IMG/VR virus record: IMGVR_UViG_3300045820_000006
Coordinates: 1 to 25,970 of that record
DNA from: a virus
Reading direction: 5' to 3' (one strand)
DNA: 25,970 bases
Numbering within the stretch: the stretch's first letter is position 1; each line of letters begins with the position of its first letter. The notes under the pieces were generated by a model, which saw only the letters and a list, made by a program, of their open reading frames with translations, had not been told where the DNA came from and made no database searches. Of this stretch, positions 8,521-16,873 are shown in pieces. Made by a program: the position numbers and the translations under genes.

Positions 8521-9201
8521 TTAGACTGTGCTTTCCGTTTTTCCTGCTGCGACCATTCCAGACCCAGCATTAGAGTTTCCAAAGAAACCGCCAACCATAT
8601 TCATCATACCACCAGCTATTTCCCAAGGCATCGCAGCTTGATCTGCTGTCTCTTGGGCTGCTGCGGAGGAAATGCCACCAAGAAGTTGTGCTTCTAAACT
8701 TTGTTGACTCTGAGTTAGAGAAGCACTCTCACCAGCAATAGATGCCGTTTCTTGAGCTTGAAGGTTAGAGTCAGCGATTGCCGCCACAGAAGAATTAGCA
8801 CTTACTCCACCAGCACCGAGAGCAGCGTTAGTGTTTGCTAGTGCGGTCTCCATCTGAGGTTGCAGAGAAGCCGTATATTCTTTGAGAGTTTCCGAATTAG
8901 TCCCACTTATAGAACCTACCAAACTGTCAAGCTCATTTCCAACACCTGTACCATAGATGTCATCTAACTGCGATTGTAAAGCTGCGTTAGATGAGCTAGC
9001 TACTGTACCTGATGAAGGTGTTATACTGGAAGATACAGAAGAAGCCGCAGGTACAAGTGGATTAGAAGAAGATGCACCTATAGTGCTCGTACTTGCTCCA
9101 GGAAGCGTCAATGCTGCCGAACCTGTACCTGCTTTACTTGTCGTGGATGTTTGGTTATTTCCTGCCGGATTAGAGTACGGCACCAGGCTATTTGTGGCCA
9201 T
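8521..9201 (-). CDS. Putative small virion/internal protein, Ser/Ala-rich, 226 residues
   Basis: The N-terminal 75 residues are a Ser/Thr/Pro-rich disordered region. The rest is Ala/Ser/Gln-rich helix. Near the C terminus is a Gly/Met-rich hydrophobic patch (MPWEIAGGMMNMVGGFFG) that could insert into a membrane or pack inside the particle. It starts at TAATG with GGGAGGG upstream and is followed directly by the Gln-rich 478-residue gene. This is the position and composition expected for the smallest member of a podovirus-type internal or ejection protein set. That role is an inference; no family motif is decisive. Confidence 0.55.
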   Translation of the reverse strand: MATNSLVPYSNPAGNNQTSTTSKAGTGSAALTLPGASTSTIGASSSNPLVPAASSVSSSITPSSGTVASSSNAALQSQLDDIYGTGVGNELDSLVGSISGTNSETLKEYTASLQPQMETALANTNAALGAGGVSANSSVAAIADSNLQAQETASIAGESASLTQSQQSLEAQLLGGISSAAAQETADQAAMPWEIAGGMMNMVGGFFGNSNAGSGMVAAGKTESTV

Positions 9202-9965
9202 TACACCCTCCCCATTCTGAGACGGAATCTACGTGATGTTGTTGCTTGATCTCGATTACGTTGTGAGGTACGTTGAAAAATTAATCCTGGTGCACCCTCA
9301 ATTCCAGCGCTGGTCTGAAACTTCTGATCTCCATACAAAGAGGTATGAAGTTCTGAACGCTTGTTCGCAAGATTAACCTGCGGCGCTATCCTAATAGCCG
9401 CAGCATACTCAAGAATCTCTTGCCACTCATCAGCCATCATTATCTGCTGTGCTGAAAAAGTCGTAGCTAAAAGCGCAGTATTAATAACAGTCTGTGTGAG
9501 TGGATGTTGAGTCTGATAGCGCATGTAACAATTGTATGCTTGATCAGGCATAGAAGCAAGATAGATCAAGTTATTGTTCCGTGTCCAGTAGATTGGAAGC
9601 CCTGGAATGTTTAACAAGACTTCAATAGAATCAGGACTACGAAACTTCAAATCATAGCCAGAGTTTGTTGCAAGATTCGAGAGCGAAGGTACTCCATAAG
9701 GATTGTTAAACAGAAAAAATGAGTTTACCTTCTTTACATCCAGCGGAGCGTCAGCAGTTTGCAAAAAGAAACTTGCTGCATAGTTATTCTGAAAAGCGAC
9801 CAAACTAACAAGCGGTCCCGTATCCTCAAGAAGTGGGTGCTTGTAATCTTCTGTTAACTCAAGCACAGACTTCCTAATAGCTTCCATCATTACAATGTCA
9901 GCCGTCGTCCGATTCATCAAAAGTCCTTGAATTCCTGCAACACAATCACCAGCTAGAAAGCTCAT
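9201..9965 (-). CDS. Putative head-tail adaptor/connector-type protein, 254 residues
   Basis: The N terminus is helical (an AIRKSVLELTEDYKHPLLE pattern) and a beta-containing middle follows. That middle includes LNIPGLPIYWTRNNNLIYLASMPDQAYN (about residues 118-145) and then MRYQTQHP. The combination of strand, P-D-x-A-Y and R-Y-x-x-x-P recalls adaptor or tail-tubular-A-like proteins of short-tailed phages, which link portal to nozzle. It is encoded right after the nozzle-like gene, which fits, although the usual order is adaptor first. AAGGAG lies 6 bases before the ATG and overlaps the stop of the preceding gene. Other small neck proteins remain possible. Confidence 0.45.
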   Translation of the reverse strand: MSFLAGDCVAGIQGLLMNRTTADIVMMEAIRKSVLELTEDYKHPLLEDTGPLVSLVAFQNNYAASFFLQTADAPLDVKKVNSFFLFNNPYGVPSLSNLATNSGYDLKFRSPDSIEVLLNIPGLPIYWTRNNNLIYLASMPDQAYNCYMRYQTQHPLTQTVINTALLATTFSAQQIMMADEWQEILEYAAAIRIAPQVNLANKRSELHTSLYGDQKFQTSAGIEGAPGLIFQRTSQRNRDQATTSRRFRLRMGRV

Positions 9966-9974
9966 GCAAACTCC

Positions 9975-10391
9975 TTAGAAAACGTAGACCGTGTGCGATG
10001 CTGTGGGATCAGTTGTTGTGAGTGTAATCTGATCACTATCTGGCGGCGCCGTTCTTGAGACTGGCGCATTCTTGTCTTGATCTACAACATGAAATCCTAT
10101 CGGTTGTCTTTTCAGCCCATGATTAATCACAAGGCTTCCACTCGCAGGCCAATTGTATGCTGCTCCAGTATCAGTAGCACTAGTTGCTGCAATTCGAATC
10201 AATGTGCCAGAGCCATTCCCTTTGTCAAACTGCGTGTATACTCCAGCATTGGTTCCAGCGCTAGTCGGCGCACTTCCCTTAGCCGTACCCATATCAACAT
10301 TACCACTAAGTGTTTGCTGTACACCTTGTGTCCATTGACGGTGCGAATCCGAAAGAGTGTGCGCAAATGTGTTAGGATCATACGGTCTCAT
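9975..10391 (-). CDS. Small virion-region protein, 138 residues
   Basis: The first half is polar and Ser/Thr/Gly-rich. The second half is probably a small beta sandwich (SLVINHGLKRQPIGFHVVDQDKN onward, ending HTVYVF). No named family is recognised. Its ATG overlaps the stop of the 947-residue nozzle-like gene as TAATG, so it is made together with tail proteins. A C-terminal strand pattern of this sort is common in small tail or neck accessory proteins of phages. Assignment beyond 'probable virion-associated' is not supported. Confidence 0.65.
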   Translation of the reverse strand: MRPYDPNTFAHTLSDSHRQWTQGVQQTLSGNVDMGTAKGSAPTSAGTNAGVYTQFDKGNGSGTLIRIAATSATDTGAAYNWPASGSLVINHGLKRQPIGFHVVDQDKNAPVSRTAPPDSDQITLTTTDPTASHTVYVF

Positions 10392-13234
10392 TATACTGGC
10401 CTCTGTTTTGGATCATAAGATGCAAATTCTGCGATCTTTACAATGTAAACCTTAGCCGAATCTGCATTTGTAAAGCTTGGAATAGTTACCGTAAGTTGCG
10501 GAGAGTGCACTGTAAAAGCTCCTGATGTAGTTACCGAAGAAGGAAAAACTTGAAACTCTGTCGGTGTGGTCATATTTAGTGATCCACTAGCAAGAGCCAA
10601 AGAACCAAAAGTTATACCGTTAAAACTAAAGTTCAAACTACAAGCTCCAGTAAGAACCCCCAGCAACGAAACATACAAACCATCAATTGTAATATCACGT
10701 CCGAAACTAATCTCCTCGACTGGAAAAGTCACAGTCGGATCAAAGACGTTTATAGAAGCTGGCCCAGGTACGCCATCAACAAGTTTCCAAAAAGTAGGTG
10801 CGATTATACCTGAACTAACTGTAGTCTGTTGTTGCGCTTGCACTAGTTGATTAGAGTCTTGTATATCCGCAGACTCGCTCACATTTGAGTTTGCAAAAAC
10901 ACCCGAAAAAGAATTAAGAGTTTGTCCACCAGCCTGATTACGAATTGTAAGTTGTGTCCAGGTTTTATTCAAAGCATTGAACAAAAATGAGACAGTATCC
11001 AATTGAAAACAGAAGAGTACTACAATATCCTGGCCCGCGTAAACTGCACATGAGGCGGCACTTAGAAAACCTTGTGAGCCTTCTATCAAGGCAAAGAAAG
11101 AAGGTTTTATTTTCTGTCCTATAGAACTGATTGAATTGGATACTTGATAAATGTCAGAGTTTCCTACAAAGGCGCCAGTTTGATTATACTGACAAATTAA
11201 AGAAGTTGTCTGTGAACCCTCTCCTTCATCTCCAAGTCCAATGTGAGCAAAGTTAAATGGTGAAGTTGCGTTTCCTGTAGCTGTGGCATAGCTTATTCCT
11301 TGCGAGCGAATAATAAAAGCGGTACCATTACTTACAACCAACCCAGTAAGATAATCTCCAATATCTGCAAGTTGCGCGAAACCTGCTCCTGTGACATTTC
11401 CTGAGATGTTAGTAGGATTCCATTCATCTAAAGCATTTGCAGCACTCCAAAGAAACATCATATCTTGTGCTGTGTCTACTATGCCAGGAGCGTCAATTTT
11501 AGCAAGCCCAATCAAAGAACCTGCAAACTTTCTAAGTATCCGAACACCTTGATATAGTGTAGAGATAGCAAAAGCTCCAGGACCACCGTACTTGATGATT
11601 GAAGGTCCAATGTTAGCTATGTAAAGCACTCCACCTACAGAAGCTATCGAGGCTTTCGGAGAAAGTGTTGTAGAAAGTGTTGAACCTGAACTATCAGTAC
11701 CACCTGTAAGATTCTCTGGTGAACGAGCAGGAAAGTAGTAATAGTAAGTTCCTCCTACAACATAAGACAAGTCTTGGACTGTTATACTATTTCCAATAAC
11801 TCCACCAGTATAAGCAGTAAAAACTAAAGCTCCTAAACCAGAATTTACAGTTGCCGTAACATTAGGATCAGCAGAAGTAGCGGCACCGGTAAAAGTCGCA
11901 GTACCATTGATATCAGCAGCCATGTTAGTAAGTATGTCTGCTGCACTACTACCAATCATGGTAGTAATTGGTACAGGAGCAAGAGTAAGATTAGAAGCTG
12001 AACTTCCATAAGACCCAGCTACATATCCAGCAGAGGGAGATCCACTGCTTATGAAATTCCAGTCTAAAATTCCTCCACCACCTCCCACAGAAATAACTTG
12101 TATCTGTGCTGCACCATTAGCAGCAGCCAAAGCTGCCGTAGAACAATTGCTCGCTTGTTGCAGTATATAATAACTACCCCCTGCAATATAGCTAGCTCCT
12201 CCATGGTCACCCGTAAAAGATGAGATACCTCCACCTGAATCAAAAACCGTTAACGATGCGATAGTACCGTCAGGATTCAGTGTGTCAATTTGTCCGTTAG
12301 CACCTGAACCTGTCACAGATGCCGTAGAGTAGGTAAATTGACCAACTGTGACGGTATATGTGTTAATTCCATTTGGACCAGAAATTTTCAAAACAACATT
12401 TACTACCGGGGTGTAAGATAGGGTAGCTGGACCTACTACATAACCAGTACCTGCAAAATTAAGTACATGTGTAGGCTGTGGATAGCCCCAGTAAGTCGTA
12501 TACGAATTTGACACTATGTGAAAACCTGTAATCGCTCCACCAGCTCCAATAGAGTCCACTACAATTTGACCAGTAACATTAACTCCAAGAGCTGTTGACT
12601 GACTCACATAATAGTTGTCTCCTACTACATAGTTGGTGCCTCCTGAGATAGTTATAGAGGCAATAGAACCAGGAATATAAATGCTATTTACCGCTGCGAT
12701 ACCAAAATTAGAAATTGAGGTTATATTTACAATAGCTCCTGTGCCATTTGAACTAGGCGCACTTCCAGAAGTAAGAAGATCTAAAGTTAAAGAAGCTGTC
12801 GTTGCTGGAGTTGCGGTGTCAAAGATAGTAAAGACAAGTGTGTCATTCCAGATAGTGCTTAATGAGGCAGGACTCCAGGCAGTCATATAAAAAGTATACT
12901 CTACTCCAGTTGTAACTCCAGTTACAGCTACAGCCGTATAGCCAAGTGCATAATTAAGAGTTCCCCATTTTGTACTGTAGAAGTTACCAAATCCAATTAA
13001 CAATACTCCTGCTGTTCCATTCCATAAAGTAGGCACTGGCGCAGAATTTACAGATACCGCAACAAGTTTGTTATCTACGATAATAAATCCATCGCAGTTA
13101 GTAAAGCACGCCGGATCAATATAAGCCGGCGGCGCAGACGTATCCACGCCGCCGAAAGGAGACTCTTTTCCGCCGTAGGTAATCTCAAGCCCGATATTAC
13201 CATTAGCGAGTTCTTCTGCCTTGATAGCGCCCAC
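10391..13234 (-). CDS. Nozzle-like tail protein with inserted beta-repeat modules, 947 residues, GTG start
   Basis: The start is GTG at 13234, six bases after AGGAG. Residues 1-100 and about 515-947 look like the beta-propeller-type tail nozzle of short-tailed phages (T7 gp12 / P22 gp10-like by layout). The supporting stretches are LVAVSVNSAPVPTLWNG, a run with LRKFAGSLIGLAKID and DMMFLWSAANALDEWNP, then GDYLTGLVVSNGTAFIIRSQ. Between them sit three extra parts. The first two are related modules near residues 190-268 and 325-410 (pattern IASxT, GxxYxxGxxYY, IxVxSxGxGGxI, GYVxG). The third is a module near 425-485 (ADILTNMAADI to LVFTAYTGGVIGNSI) of a type repeated in many tail proteins. The C terminus is a beta sandwich ending in a basic tail. 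It is placed between head and neck genes. The role is inferred from pattern and order. Confidence 0.6.
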   Translation of the reverse strand: MGAIKAEELANGNIGLEITYGGKESPFGGVDTSAPPAYIDPACFTNCDGFIIVDNKLVAVSVNSAPVPTLWNGTAGVLLIGFGNFYSTKWGTLNYALGYTAVAVTGVTTGVEYTFYMTAWSPASLSTIWNDTLVFTIFDTATPATTASLTLDLLTSGSAPSSNGTGAIVNITSISNFGIAAVNSIYIPGSIASITISGGTNYVVGDNYYVSQSTALGVNVTGQIVVDSIGAGGAITGFHIVSNSYTTYWGYPQPTHVLNFAGTGYVVGPATLSYTPVVNVVLKISGPNGINTYTVTVGQFTYSTASVTGSGANGQIDTLNPDGTIASLTVFDSGGGISSFTGDHGGASYIAGGSYYILQQASNCSTAALAAANGAAQIQVISVGGGGGILDWNFISSGSPSAGYVAGSYGSSASNLTLAPVPITTMIGSSAADILTNMAADINGTATFTGAATSADPNVTATVNSGLGALVFTAYTGGVIGNSITVQDLSYVVGGTYYYYFPARSPENLTGGTDSSGSTLSTTLSPKASIASVGGVLYIANIGPSIIKYGGPGAFAISTLYQGVRILRKFAGSLIGLAKIDAPGIVDTAQDMMFLWSAANALDEWNPTNISGNVTGAGFAQLADIGDYLTGLVVSNGTAFIIRSQGISYATATGNATSPFNFAHIGLGDEGEGSQTTSLICQYNQTGAFVGNSDIYQVSNSISSIGQKIKPSFFALIEGSQGFLSAASCAVYAGQDIVVLFCFQLDTVSFLFNALNKTWTQLTIRNQAGGQTLNSFSGVFANSNVSESADIQDSNQLVQAQQQTTVSSGIIAPTFWKLVDGVPGPASINVFDPTVTFPVEEISFGRDITIDGLYVSLLGVLTGACSLNFSFNGITFGSLALASGSLNMTTPTEFQVFPSSVTTSGAFTVHSPQLTVTIPSFTNADSAKVYIVKIAEFASYDPKQRPV

Positions 13235-13243
13235 AAGAGACTC

Positions 13244-13522
13244 CTACTTAGTAGCCATAAACAAATCGATTTCTCCAGCAAACGTTCCAGAGAAGGTTAA
13301 AGGCCCAGAGAGCCAACCAAGTTCAAAGAACTCGATGTTATCATCTACAGTATTAGAGGTAAAGGTATAGGCTCTACCTGCTACATCTGTGATGATAAAC
13401 GTCTGTCCCGCTGCGGTGGAACCAGTCCAGAGGCCGCCCTTAAACTTAACATTCGCTGTGCCAAAAGGAGTAGTTCCTGGGGCAGTGATTTTCCAGATAC
13501 GACCTGAGTAATCGTTTGCCAT
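13244..13522 (-). CDS. Small beta-type virion protein, 92 residues
   Basis: The protein begins MANDYSGRIWKITAPGTTPF and alternates strands and turns throughout. It includes VKFKGGLWTGSTAAGQTFIIT and DVAGRAYTF, and ends in SGEIDLF-like beta sequence (GTFAGEIDLFMATK). Short proteins of this pattern (G-x-I-W-x-I/L, then a KxxxxxW strand, then D-x-A-G-R) recur near the nozzle or capsid genes of phages and are taken as small structural proteins; the function is not known to me. It has a perfect AAGGAG 7 bases upstream and sits between two other structural genes. Confidence 0.7.
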   Translation of the reverse strand: MANDYSGRIWKITAPGTTPFGTANVKFKGGLWTGSTAAGQTFIITDVAGRAYTFTSNTVDDNIEFFELGWLSGPLTFSGTFAGEIDLFMATK

Positions 13523-13537
13523 CTCGGTACTCCTTTC

Positions 13538-14224
13538 TTAGTTGAAGTTGTAGTGACAATGAAATACAACACCGTAGACGACAGCAGAGCCACCAGCTTG
13601 AGTGGTCAGGTTAAGATTAAGCAAGATCTCCGCATCTGCCGATGTAATCATCGCAGGAGTTGTAACCGGCACGTTTGTTACATAAGGTAGCGCTTGTACT
13701 GCGGTTGGAAGACCATTAGCTCCAAGAGCAACCAAGTTTGTAACCGCCGGTGCGGTATTATTTGCAAACACTGTCTTCGTCAATCCAACAGTGGCAGTTG
13801 TAAGAGCCGCACCAGTGACAGTATAGATGACATCCATGCTATCAATCTGCATACCCTTGGGAATCGGTCCACGTTGCATATTCCCAAGCGTTGCCAAGTT
13901 AGCAGCAAGAATCGGCGGAATTCCTGGCGGCAGAGCCAGTGGACCACTGGTGTTTGCTACAGTCGTAGGTCCAGCAACTCCTGCGGCTGTACCAAACTGC
14001 TCTTGGTCATACGAAGACGCATACACACCAGTACGTAGCCAAGGCTCGACATTCGAGAACAACGTAGCAGCAAGTGAAGCTGCTAGCGTCTGGCCAGCAA
14101 GTCCGGCACCCTGCGTCGCGTTCAAAGCATGTGCTGACGTGTCGATAAAATCGTCAAAACCTAGAAAAAACTGAAGGTCTGGATAGGACATGTTTCCTTC
14201 AAACCTTCCTTCAGAAATACTCAT
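13538..14224 (-). CDS. Probable virion structural protein, 228 residues
   Basis: The protein is rich in Ala, Thr and Leu with no charged clusters. The second half is beta-sheet-like (PKGMQIDSMDVIYTVTGAA, a strand, then TVFANNTAP) and ends YGVVFHCHYNFN. This resembles a jelly-roll or decoration-like surface protein encoded close to the capsid gene. The ATG at 14224 has AAGGAG five bases upstream. A second in-frame ATG at 14191 also follows AAGGAA, so a shorter form starting MSYPDLQ could be made. It lies downstream of the major capsid and zinc-ribbon genes. A head-decoration or collar role is inference. Confidence 0.6.
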   Translation of the reverse strand: MSISEGRFEGNMSYPDLQFFLGFDDFIDTSAHALNATQGAGLAGQTLAASLAATLFSNVEPWLRTGVYASSYDQEQFGTAAGVAGPTTVANTSGPLALPPGIPPILAANLATLGNMQRGPIPKGMQIDSMDVIYTVTGAALTTATVGLTKTVFANNTAPAVTNLVALGANGLPTAVQALPYVTNVPVTTPAMITSADAEILLNLNLTTQAGGSAVVYGVVFHCHYNFN

Positions 14225-14239
14225 AACATCTCCTTTTCC

Positions 14240-14253
14240 AGCGCCTTCGCGCT
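14240..14253 (-). other. Short intercistronic stem-loop
   Basis: Five-base arms AGCGC and GCGCT flank a four-base loop (GAAG on the coding strand). The hairpin starts one base after the stop codon of the zinc-ribbon gene and ends just before the AAGGAG of the next gene. There is no U-run, so it is not a simple terminator. It may shield or expose the ribosome binding site, or mark an RNA processing or stability point. Confidence 0.4.
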
Positions 14254-14254
14254 C

Positions 14255-14536
14255 TTAAACTAGGAAATCTTCTACTTCTTCTGCAAAATCTGGATTACGA
14301 AGTTTCTCTACAGGAGCGAATTCTTCTTTTCCATCAGTGAGCACCTGTGCTATACGAATGTCCCGTTCACCAAGAAGTCCTGGGATGCCATGAGAATCCT
14401 GACACTCAGGCCCAAGAAGAAGTCCACGTTCCCACTTACACAGTGCAATCTTTACTTTCTTATCGCACCGATCACAGTAGTGCCACGGTCCTGTCCAGAA
14501 TGTGTGTCGTAATCCGGTTTGTGCGAAGAAGCTCAT
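14255..14536 (-). CDS. Small phage zinc-ribbon-like protein, 93 residues
   Basis: The core is WHYCDRCDKKVKIALCKWERGLLLGPEC: a CxxC knuckle (Cys21, Cys24) followed by further Cys at 33 and 45. W-x-Y-C-D-R-C, an aromatic or Trp segment, a G-L-L stretch and a downstream Cys are typical of a small zinc-ribbon protein often encoded beside phage capsid genes. In those the second half-site is commonly CxxC, whereas here it reads PECQDSH, so His48 may serve as a ligand. The acidic tail ends EEVEDFLV. The role is unknown; metal binding is inferred. It has GAGGA upstream and follows two stem-loops after the capsid gene. Confidence 0.7.
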   Translation of the reverse strand: MSFFAQTGLRHTFWTGPWHYCDRCDKKVKIALCKWERGLLLGPECQDSHGIPGLLGERDIRIAQVLTDGKEEFAPVEKLRNPDFAEEVEDFLV

Positions 14537-14555
14537 TTTGAATCCTCAGAGTATT

Positions 14556-14587
14556 GAGGGCGATCGGAGCAGGTTCAAATCGCCCTC
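14556..14587 (-). terminator. Stem-loop 2 after the capsid gene (possible attenuator)
   Basis: Perfect nine-base arms (GAGGGCGAT and ATCGCCCTC) enclose a 14-base loop. The stem is GC-rich and would be stable. On the coding strand it is followed by CAATACTC rather than a run of U, so a classical intrinsic terminator is not supported. A partial attenuator or RNase processing and stability element between the capsid gene and the rest of the operon is more likely. It is the longer of two tandem stem-loops here. Confidence 0.45.
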
Positions 14588-14594
14588 TTTACTA

Positions 14595-14616
14595 TCACAG
14601 TAAAACTCTACTGTGA
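14595..14616 (-). terminator. Stem-loop 1 directly after the capsid stop codon
   Basis: Eight-base perfect arms (TCACAGTA and TACTGTGA) with a six-base loop begin three bases after the TAG of the major capsid gene. No U-run follows. Together with the second, stronger hairpin it fits a structure that lowers transcription of downstream genes or protects the 3' end of capsid messages, so that capsid protein is made in excess. This is an inference from position. Confidence 0.45.
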
Positions 14617-14619
14617 AAC

Positions 14620-15579
14620 CTACGGTCCCTGCGTGCCCCACACTCCCTGCCACCGCGGGCACCAAGCAGCAACGCGCATCCTCGTTTTCTGCTTGATAGC
14701 ATCCGTATCGAAGTCGTCGTCAAAATCTGTCGTCGGCGCCTCACGATTAATGACTTGGAGCGCATGGTCTGACTTCTGTGCCACAAGGAACCACGCACTA
14801 GGAGAGTTGAGCCAAGGAACTTCGAGATTCTTGTAGTCTTCAGGCAACAGAGAATTGATAGTGTTATCCCCTGTATAAGGCTTACCCGGAGAACCAAGAA
14901 TCTCACGAACCAGGAACCGAAGTTCTGGGGGAGTAATGAGATTTTCCCAACGAAGCCGAATCGGGAAGCCCATGTTATCCACCATGCGAGCAGCGTGATT
15001 AGTAGCAAGTTGAAGACCTGCTACCGAGAAGTCCACATCTACCGCAGGACGGTTAGGATAGGTACCGGGTGCTGAAATAACTCCAGCTAGACCAGGACCA
15101 ATTTGTGTAGCCTGTGCACCACCAAGCAGAGCGTGGGCGTTATAGAAAAGAGGATTACCATCAAAGGTTGTGACCTGTGAGGTAAAACCTTGATTGAACA
15201 CATTCCACGCAATCATCTCTTTGGTAAACGCCGCCGACCGTGCCAGCAACGTCGGACCTTTCTTACCAACAAGTCCGTACTTGTCATCATCGTATAGTTC
15301 CTTAGAGGTTCTAATTCCAAGGGAGTATGTCAGTGGCTCAACCCTCTTAGAAGCACCCTGCTTCATTTCTGTATAAGAGGTAGAGACATTTTCAGGCTTC
15401 TCAAGTAACACTGAGATACCTGCCATTTCCAACTCTTGTTCATACTCAGAATCCGAATCTACTTCATGGAACACCTTCGGATAATCTGACGCTTTGAGCT
15501 GGCTATCGAGGCAGTCGAAGTAAATCTTCTTAAGCCCCGGCTGCATTAACTGTGCAAATTTTGCTCTAACTTGAGGCAT
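14620..15579 (-). CDS. Major capsid protein, 319 residues (Mu gpT-like type)
   Basis: The sequence starts MPQVRAKFAQLMQPGLKKIY. An acidic helical arm near residues 40-52 (DSDSEYEQELEMAG) follows, and then a body with TTFDGNPLFYNAH (137-149). The DGxPLF-S/N-x-H signature is characteristic of Mu gpT-type and related HK97-fold capsid proteins. The later segments RWENLITPPELRFLVREILGS and a C-terminal beta domain fit the same fold. The length is typical for the family. Its ribosome binding site is AAGGAG seven bases before the ATG. Flanking genes (probable decoration protein upstream, zinc ribbon and small structural genes downstream) and two stem-loops after the stop codon agree with an abundant capsid subunit. 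Confidence 0.85.
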   Translation of the reverse strand: MPQVRAKFAQLMQPGLKKIYFDCLDSQLKASDYPKVFHEVDSDSEYEQELEMAGISVLLEKPENVSTSYTEMKQGASKRVEPLTYSLGIRTSKELYDDDKYGLVGKKGPTLLARSAAFTKEMIAWNVFNQGFTSQVTTFDGNPLFYNAHALLGGAQATQIGPGLAGVISAPGTYPNRPAVDVDFSVAGLQLATNHAARMVDNMGFPIRLRWENLITPPELRFLVREILGSPGKPYTGDNTINSLLPEDYKNLEVPWLNSPSAWFLVAQKSDHALQVINREAPTTDFDDDFDTDAIKQKTRMRVAAWCPRWQGVWGTQGP

Positions 15580-15595
15580 AAATGATCTCCTTCGA

Positions 15596-16216
15596 TTAGG
15601 CTACTTGAATCGCTGCGGTTAGAAAGACAAAGTTAACCAAGGAATTAAGCCCTGGTCCCATAGGAAGACCGACAACCTGCACGACAGCAGTGCCACCAGT
15701 CTTGCCGCCGTCAACATACCACCAACCGTTAGCATCCTTAGTCATGCCATAGGTAGCACCAATAGTTGCTTGAGTTGTGGTCCAGTTTGCAGCTACTGTA
15801 CCAGTGCTGTTGTCAAAAAGAGCCTGAAAGATATTATCTTGATTCGGCTCAATATACAACGTGCGACCGTCTGTGACTGGAGTATCAAGAGCAATATTCA
15901 CACCCAGAGGCTGATTGACTACAGCACCCCAGACCTGAATTGCAATATTTCCGGTAACTCCACCAAACGGAAGAATCGGAGCACCAAGACCCGCACTCCC
16001 AAGATTGGCGCCAAAAGATTCTGAAATTCCCAAAATCCCAGCGGTGACTGTAACACCATCCCATGCTTGTACAAACCCAGCACCGTTCAACTGCACTGGA
16101 GTACCTGACCAGAAAGTTTGACCTGCTGCTTCCGCGATGGAGCTGGTATACGGCGTAGTCCCCGCCTTCTCCAGCACTTGTAGAATCGGCAGATGCGTAG
16201 TAAGATTCGCCGGCAT
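15596..16216 (-). CDS. Probable capsid decoration/stabilisation protein, 206 residues
   Basis: The protein is Gly/Ala/Thr-rich, almost without charge, and built of short strands. It contains AGQTFWSGTPVQLNG, a WDGVTVTAGILGISE stretch and IAIQVWGAVVNQPLG, and ends LTAAIQVA. Immediate placement before the major capsid gene and this composition fit a head decoration or cement protein; no motif is decisive. The ATG at 16216 lies after AAAGGAG. Its stop is 16 bases from the capsid start, so the two are co-transcribed and probably made in similar amounts. Confidence 0.6.
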   Translation of the reverse strand: MPANLTTHLPILQVLEKAGTTPYTSSIAEAAGQTFWSGTPVQLNGAGFVQAWDGVTVTAGILGISESFGANLGSAGLGAPILPFGGVTGNIAIQVWGAVVNQPLGVNIALDTPVTDGRTLYIEPNQDNIFQALFDNSTGTVAANWTTTQATIGATYGMTKDANGWWYVDGGKTGGTAVVQVVGLPMGPGLNSLVNFVFLTAAIQVA

Positions 16217-16241
16217 ATGCGCTCCTTTAGTTACTGTTGGG

Positions 16242-16260
16242 ACGGTGCCTGCTACACCGT
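16242..16260 (-). other. Intercistronic stem-loop upstream of the decoration gene
   Basis: Six-base arms (ACGGTG and CACCGT) with a seven-base loop lie in the 54-base gap between the 200-residue gene and the decoration gene. The hairpin is upstream of the AAAGGAG and without a U-run. It could protect the 5' end of a processed decoration-capsid message. It is a short structure and may be chance. Confidence 0.3.
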
Positions 16261-16270
16261 GAGGTTAGTG

Positions 16271-16873
16271 TTAGACGACTGGATCGTAGAATGAGCCTGC
16301 TTCTGGGTGCATAGGAACTTCCTGAAGATCGAAAGTATTTGCAATCCGAGCCGAAGGCGGTCTACGGTTGTTTCCAAGTTGACGTTGAGAGAGTTCTAAT
16401 CCTGCACGACGTTTGCCATACAGAATGCGTTTGTGAACACGTAACGCTATAACATCGACATAGCGATACAACTTATCAGAATCAAAGACTAGCGGAAGCT
16501 TGAAATCAGGATGTACATGCTCTGGCCTCAAATACTCATATCCTTCTGCCATAAGCTGTCCAATCCTACGCTGATCCTGTGAAGCCCAGACAACTTCATA
16601 CTCAGGATCTTTCAACTTAATATTCATGTAATCTGGCACTTCATGCTCGATTGCAGGAATATAAGTCGAAGCTTTGTAGGCTTCCCTCTCAGTCATTGTA
16701 GCCCAGTTCGGTTCTTTTGGCTGCGCTGCTTCTACGTGGTCTTTTCTGTTCTTAGCCAGAACACGCTGAATTGCATCCTCAAGATCTTTGGCTGAGGTAG
16801 CAGGATTACTCACTACTCCAGCCAGCTCCTTAGCAACACTTCCCGCTTCAATTTTATGATTGATCTCAGGCAT
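16271..16873 (-). CDS. Conserved-looking phage head-region protein, 200 residues
   Basis: The N-terminal 60 residues are helical and charged. The rest is a compact mixed domain with IKLKDPEYEVVWASQDQRRIGQLMAEGYEYLRPEH, a stretch with the look of a virion assembly or capsid-region protein seen next to scaffold genes. A basic region (RVHKRILYGKRRAGLELSQRQ) and a C-terminal tail follow. No enzyme motif is visible. The ATG lies inside the end of the scaffold gene (8-base overlap) behind AAGGAAGGAG, so translation is coupled to the scaffold. Function is unknown; a role in head assembly is inferred from place. Confidence 0.6.
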   Translation of the reverse strand: MPEINHKIEAGSVAKELAGVVSNPATSAKDLEDAIQRVLAKNRKDHVEAAQPKEPNWATMTEREAYKASTYIPAIEHEVPDYMNIKLKDPEYEVVWASQDQRRIGQLMAEGYEYLRPEHVHPDFKLPLVFDSDKLYRYVDVIALRVHKRILYGKRRAGLELSQRQLGNNRRPPSARIANTFDLQEVPMHPEAGSFYDPVV

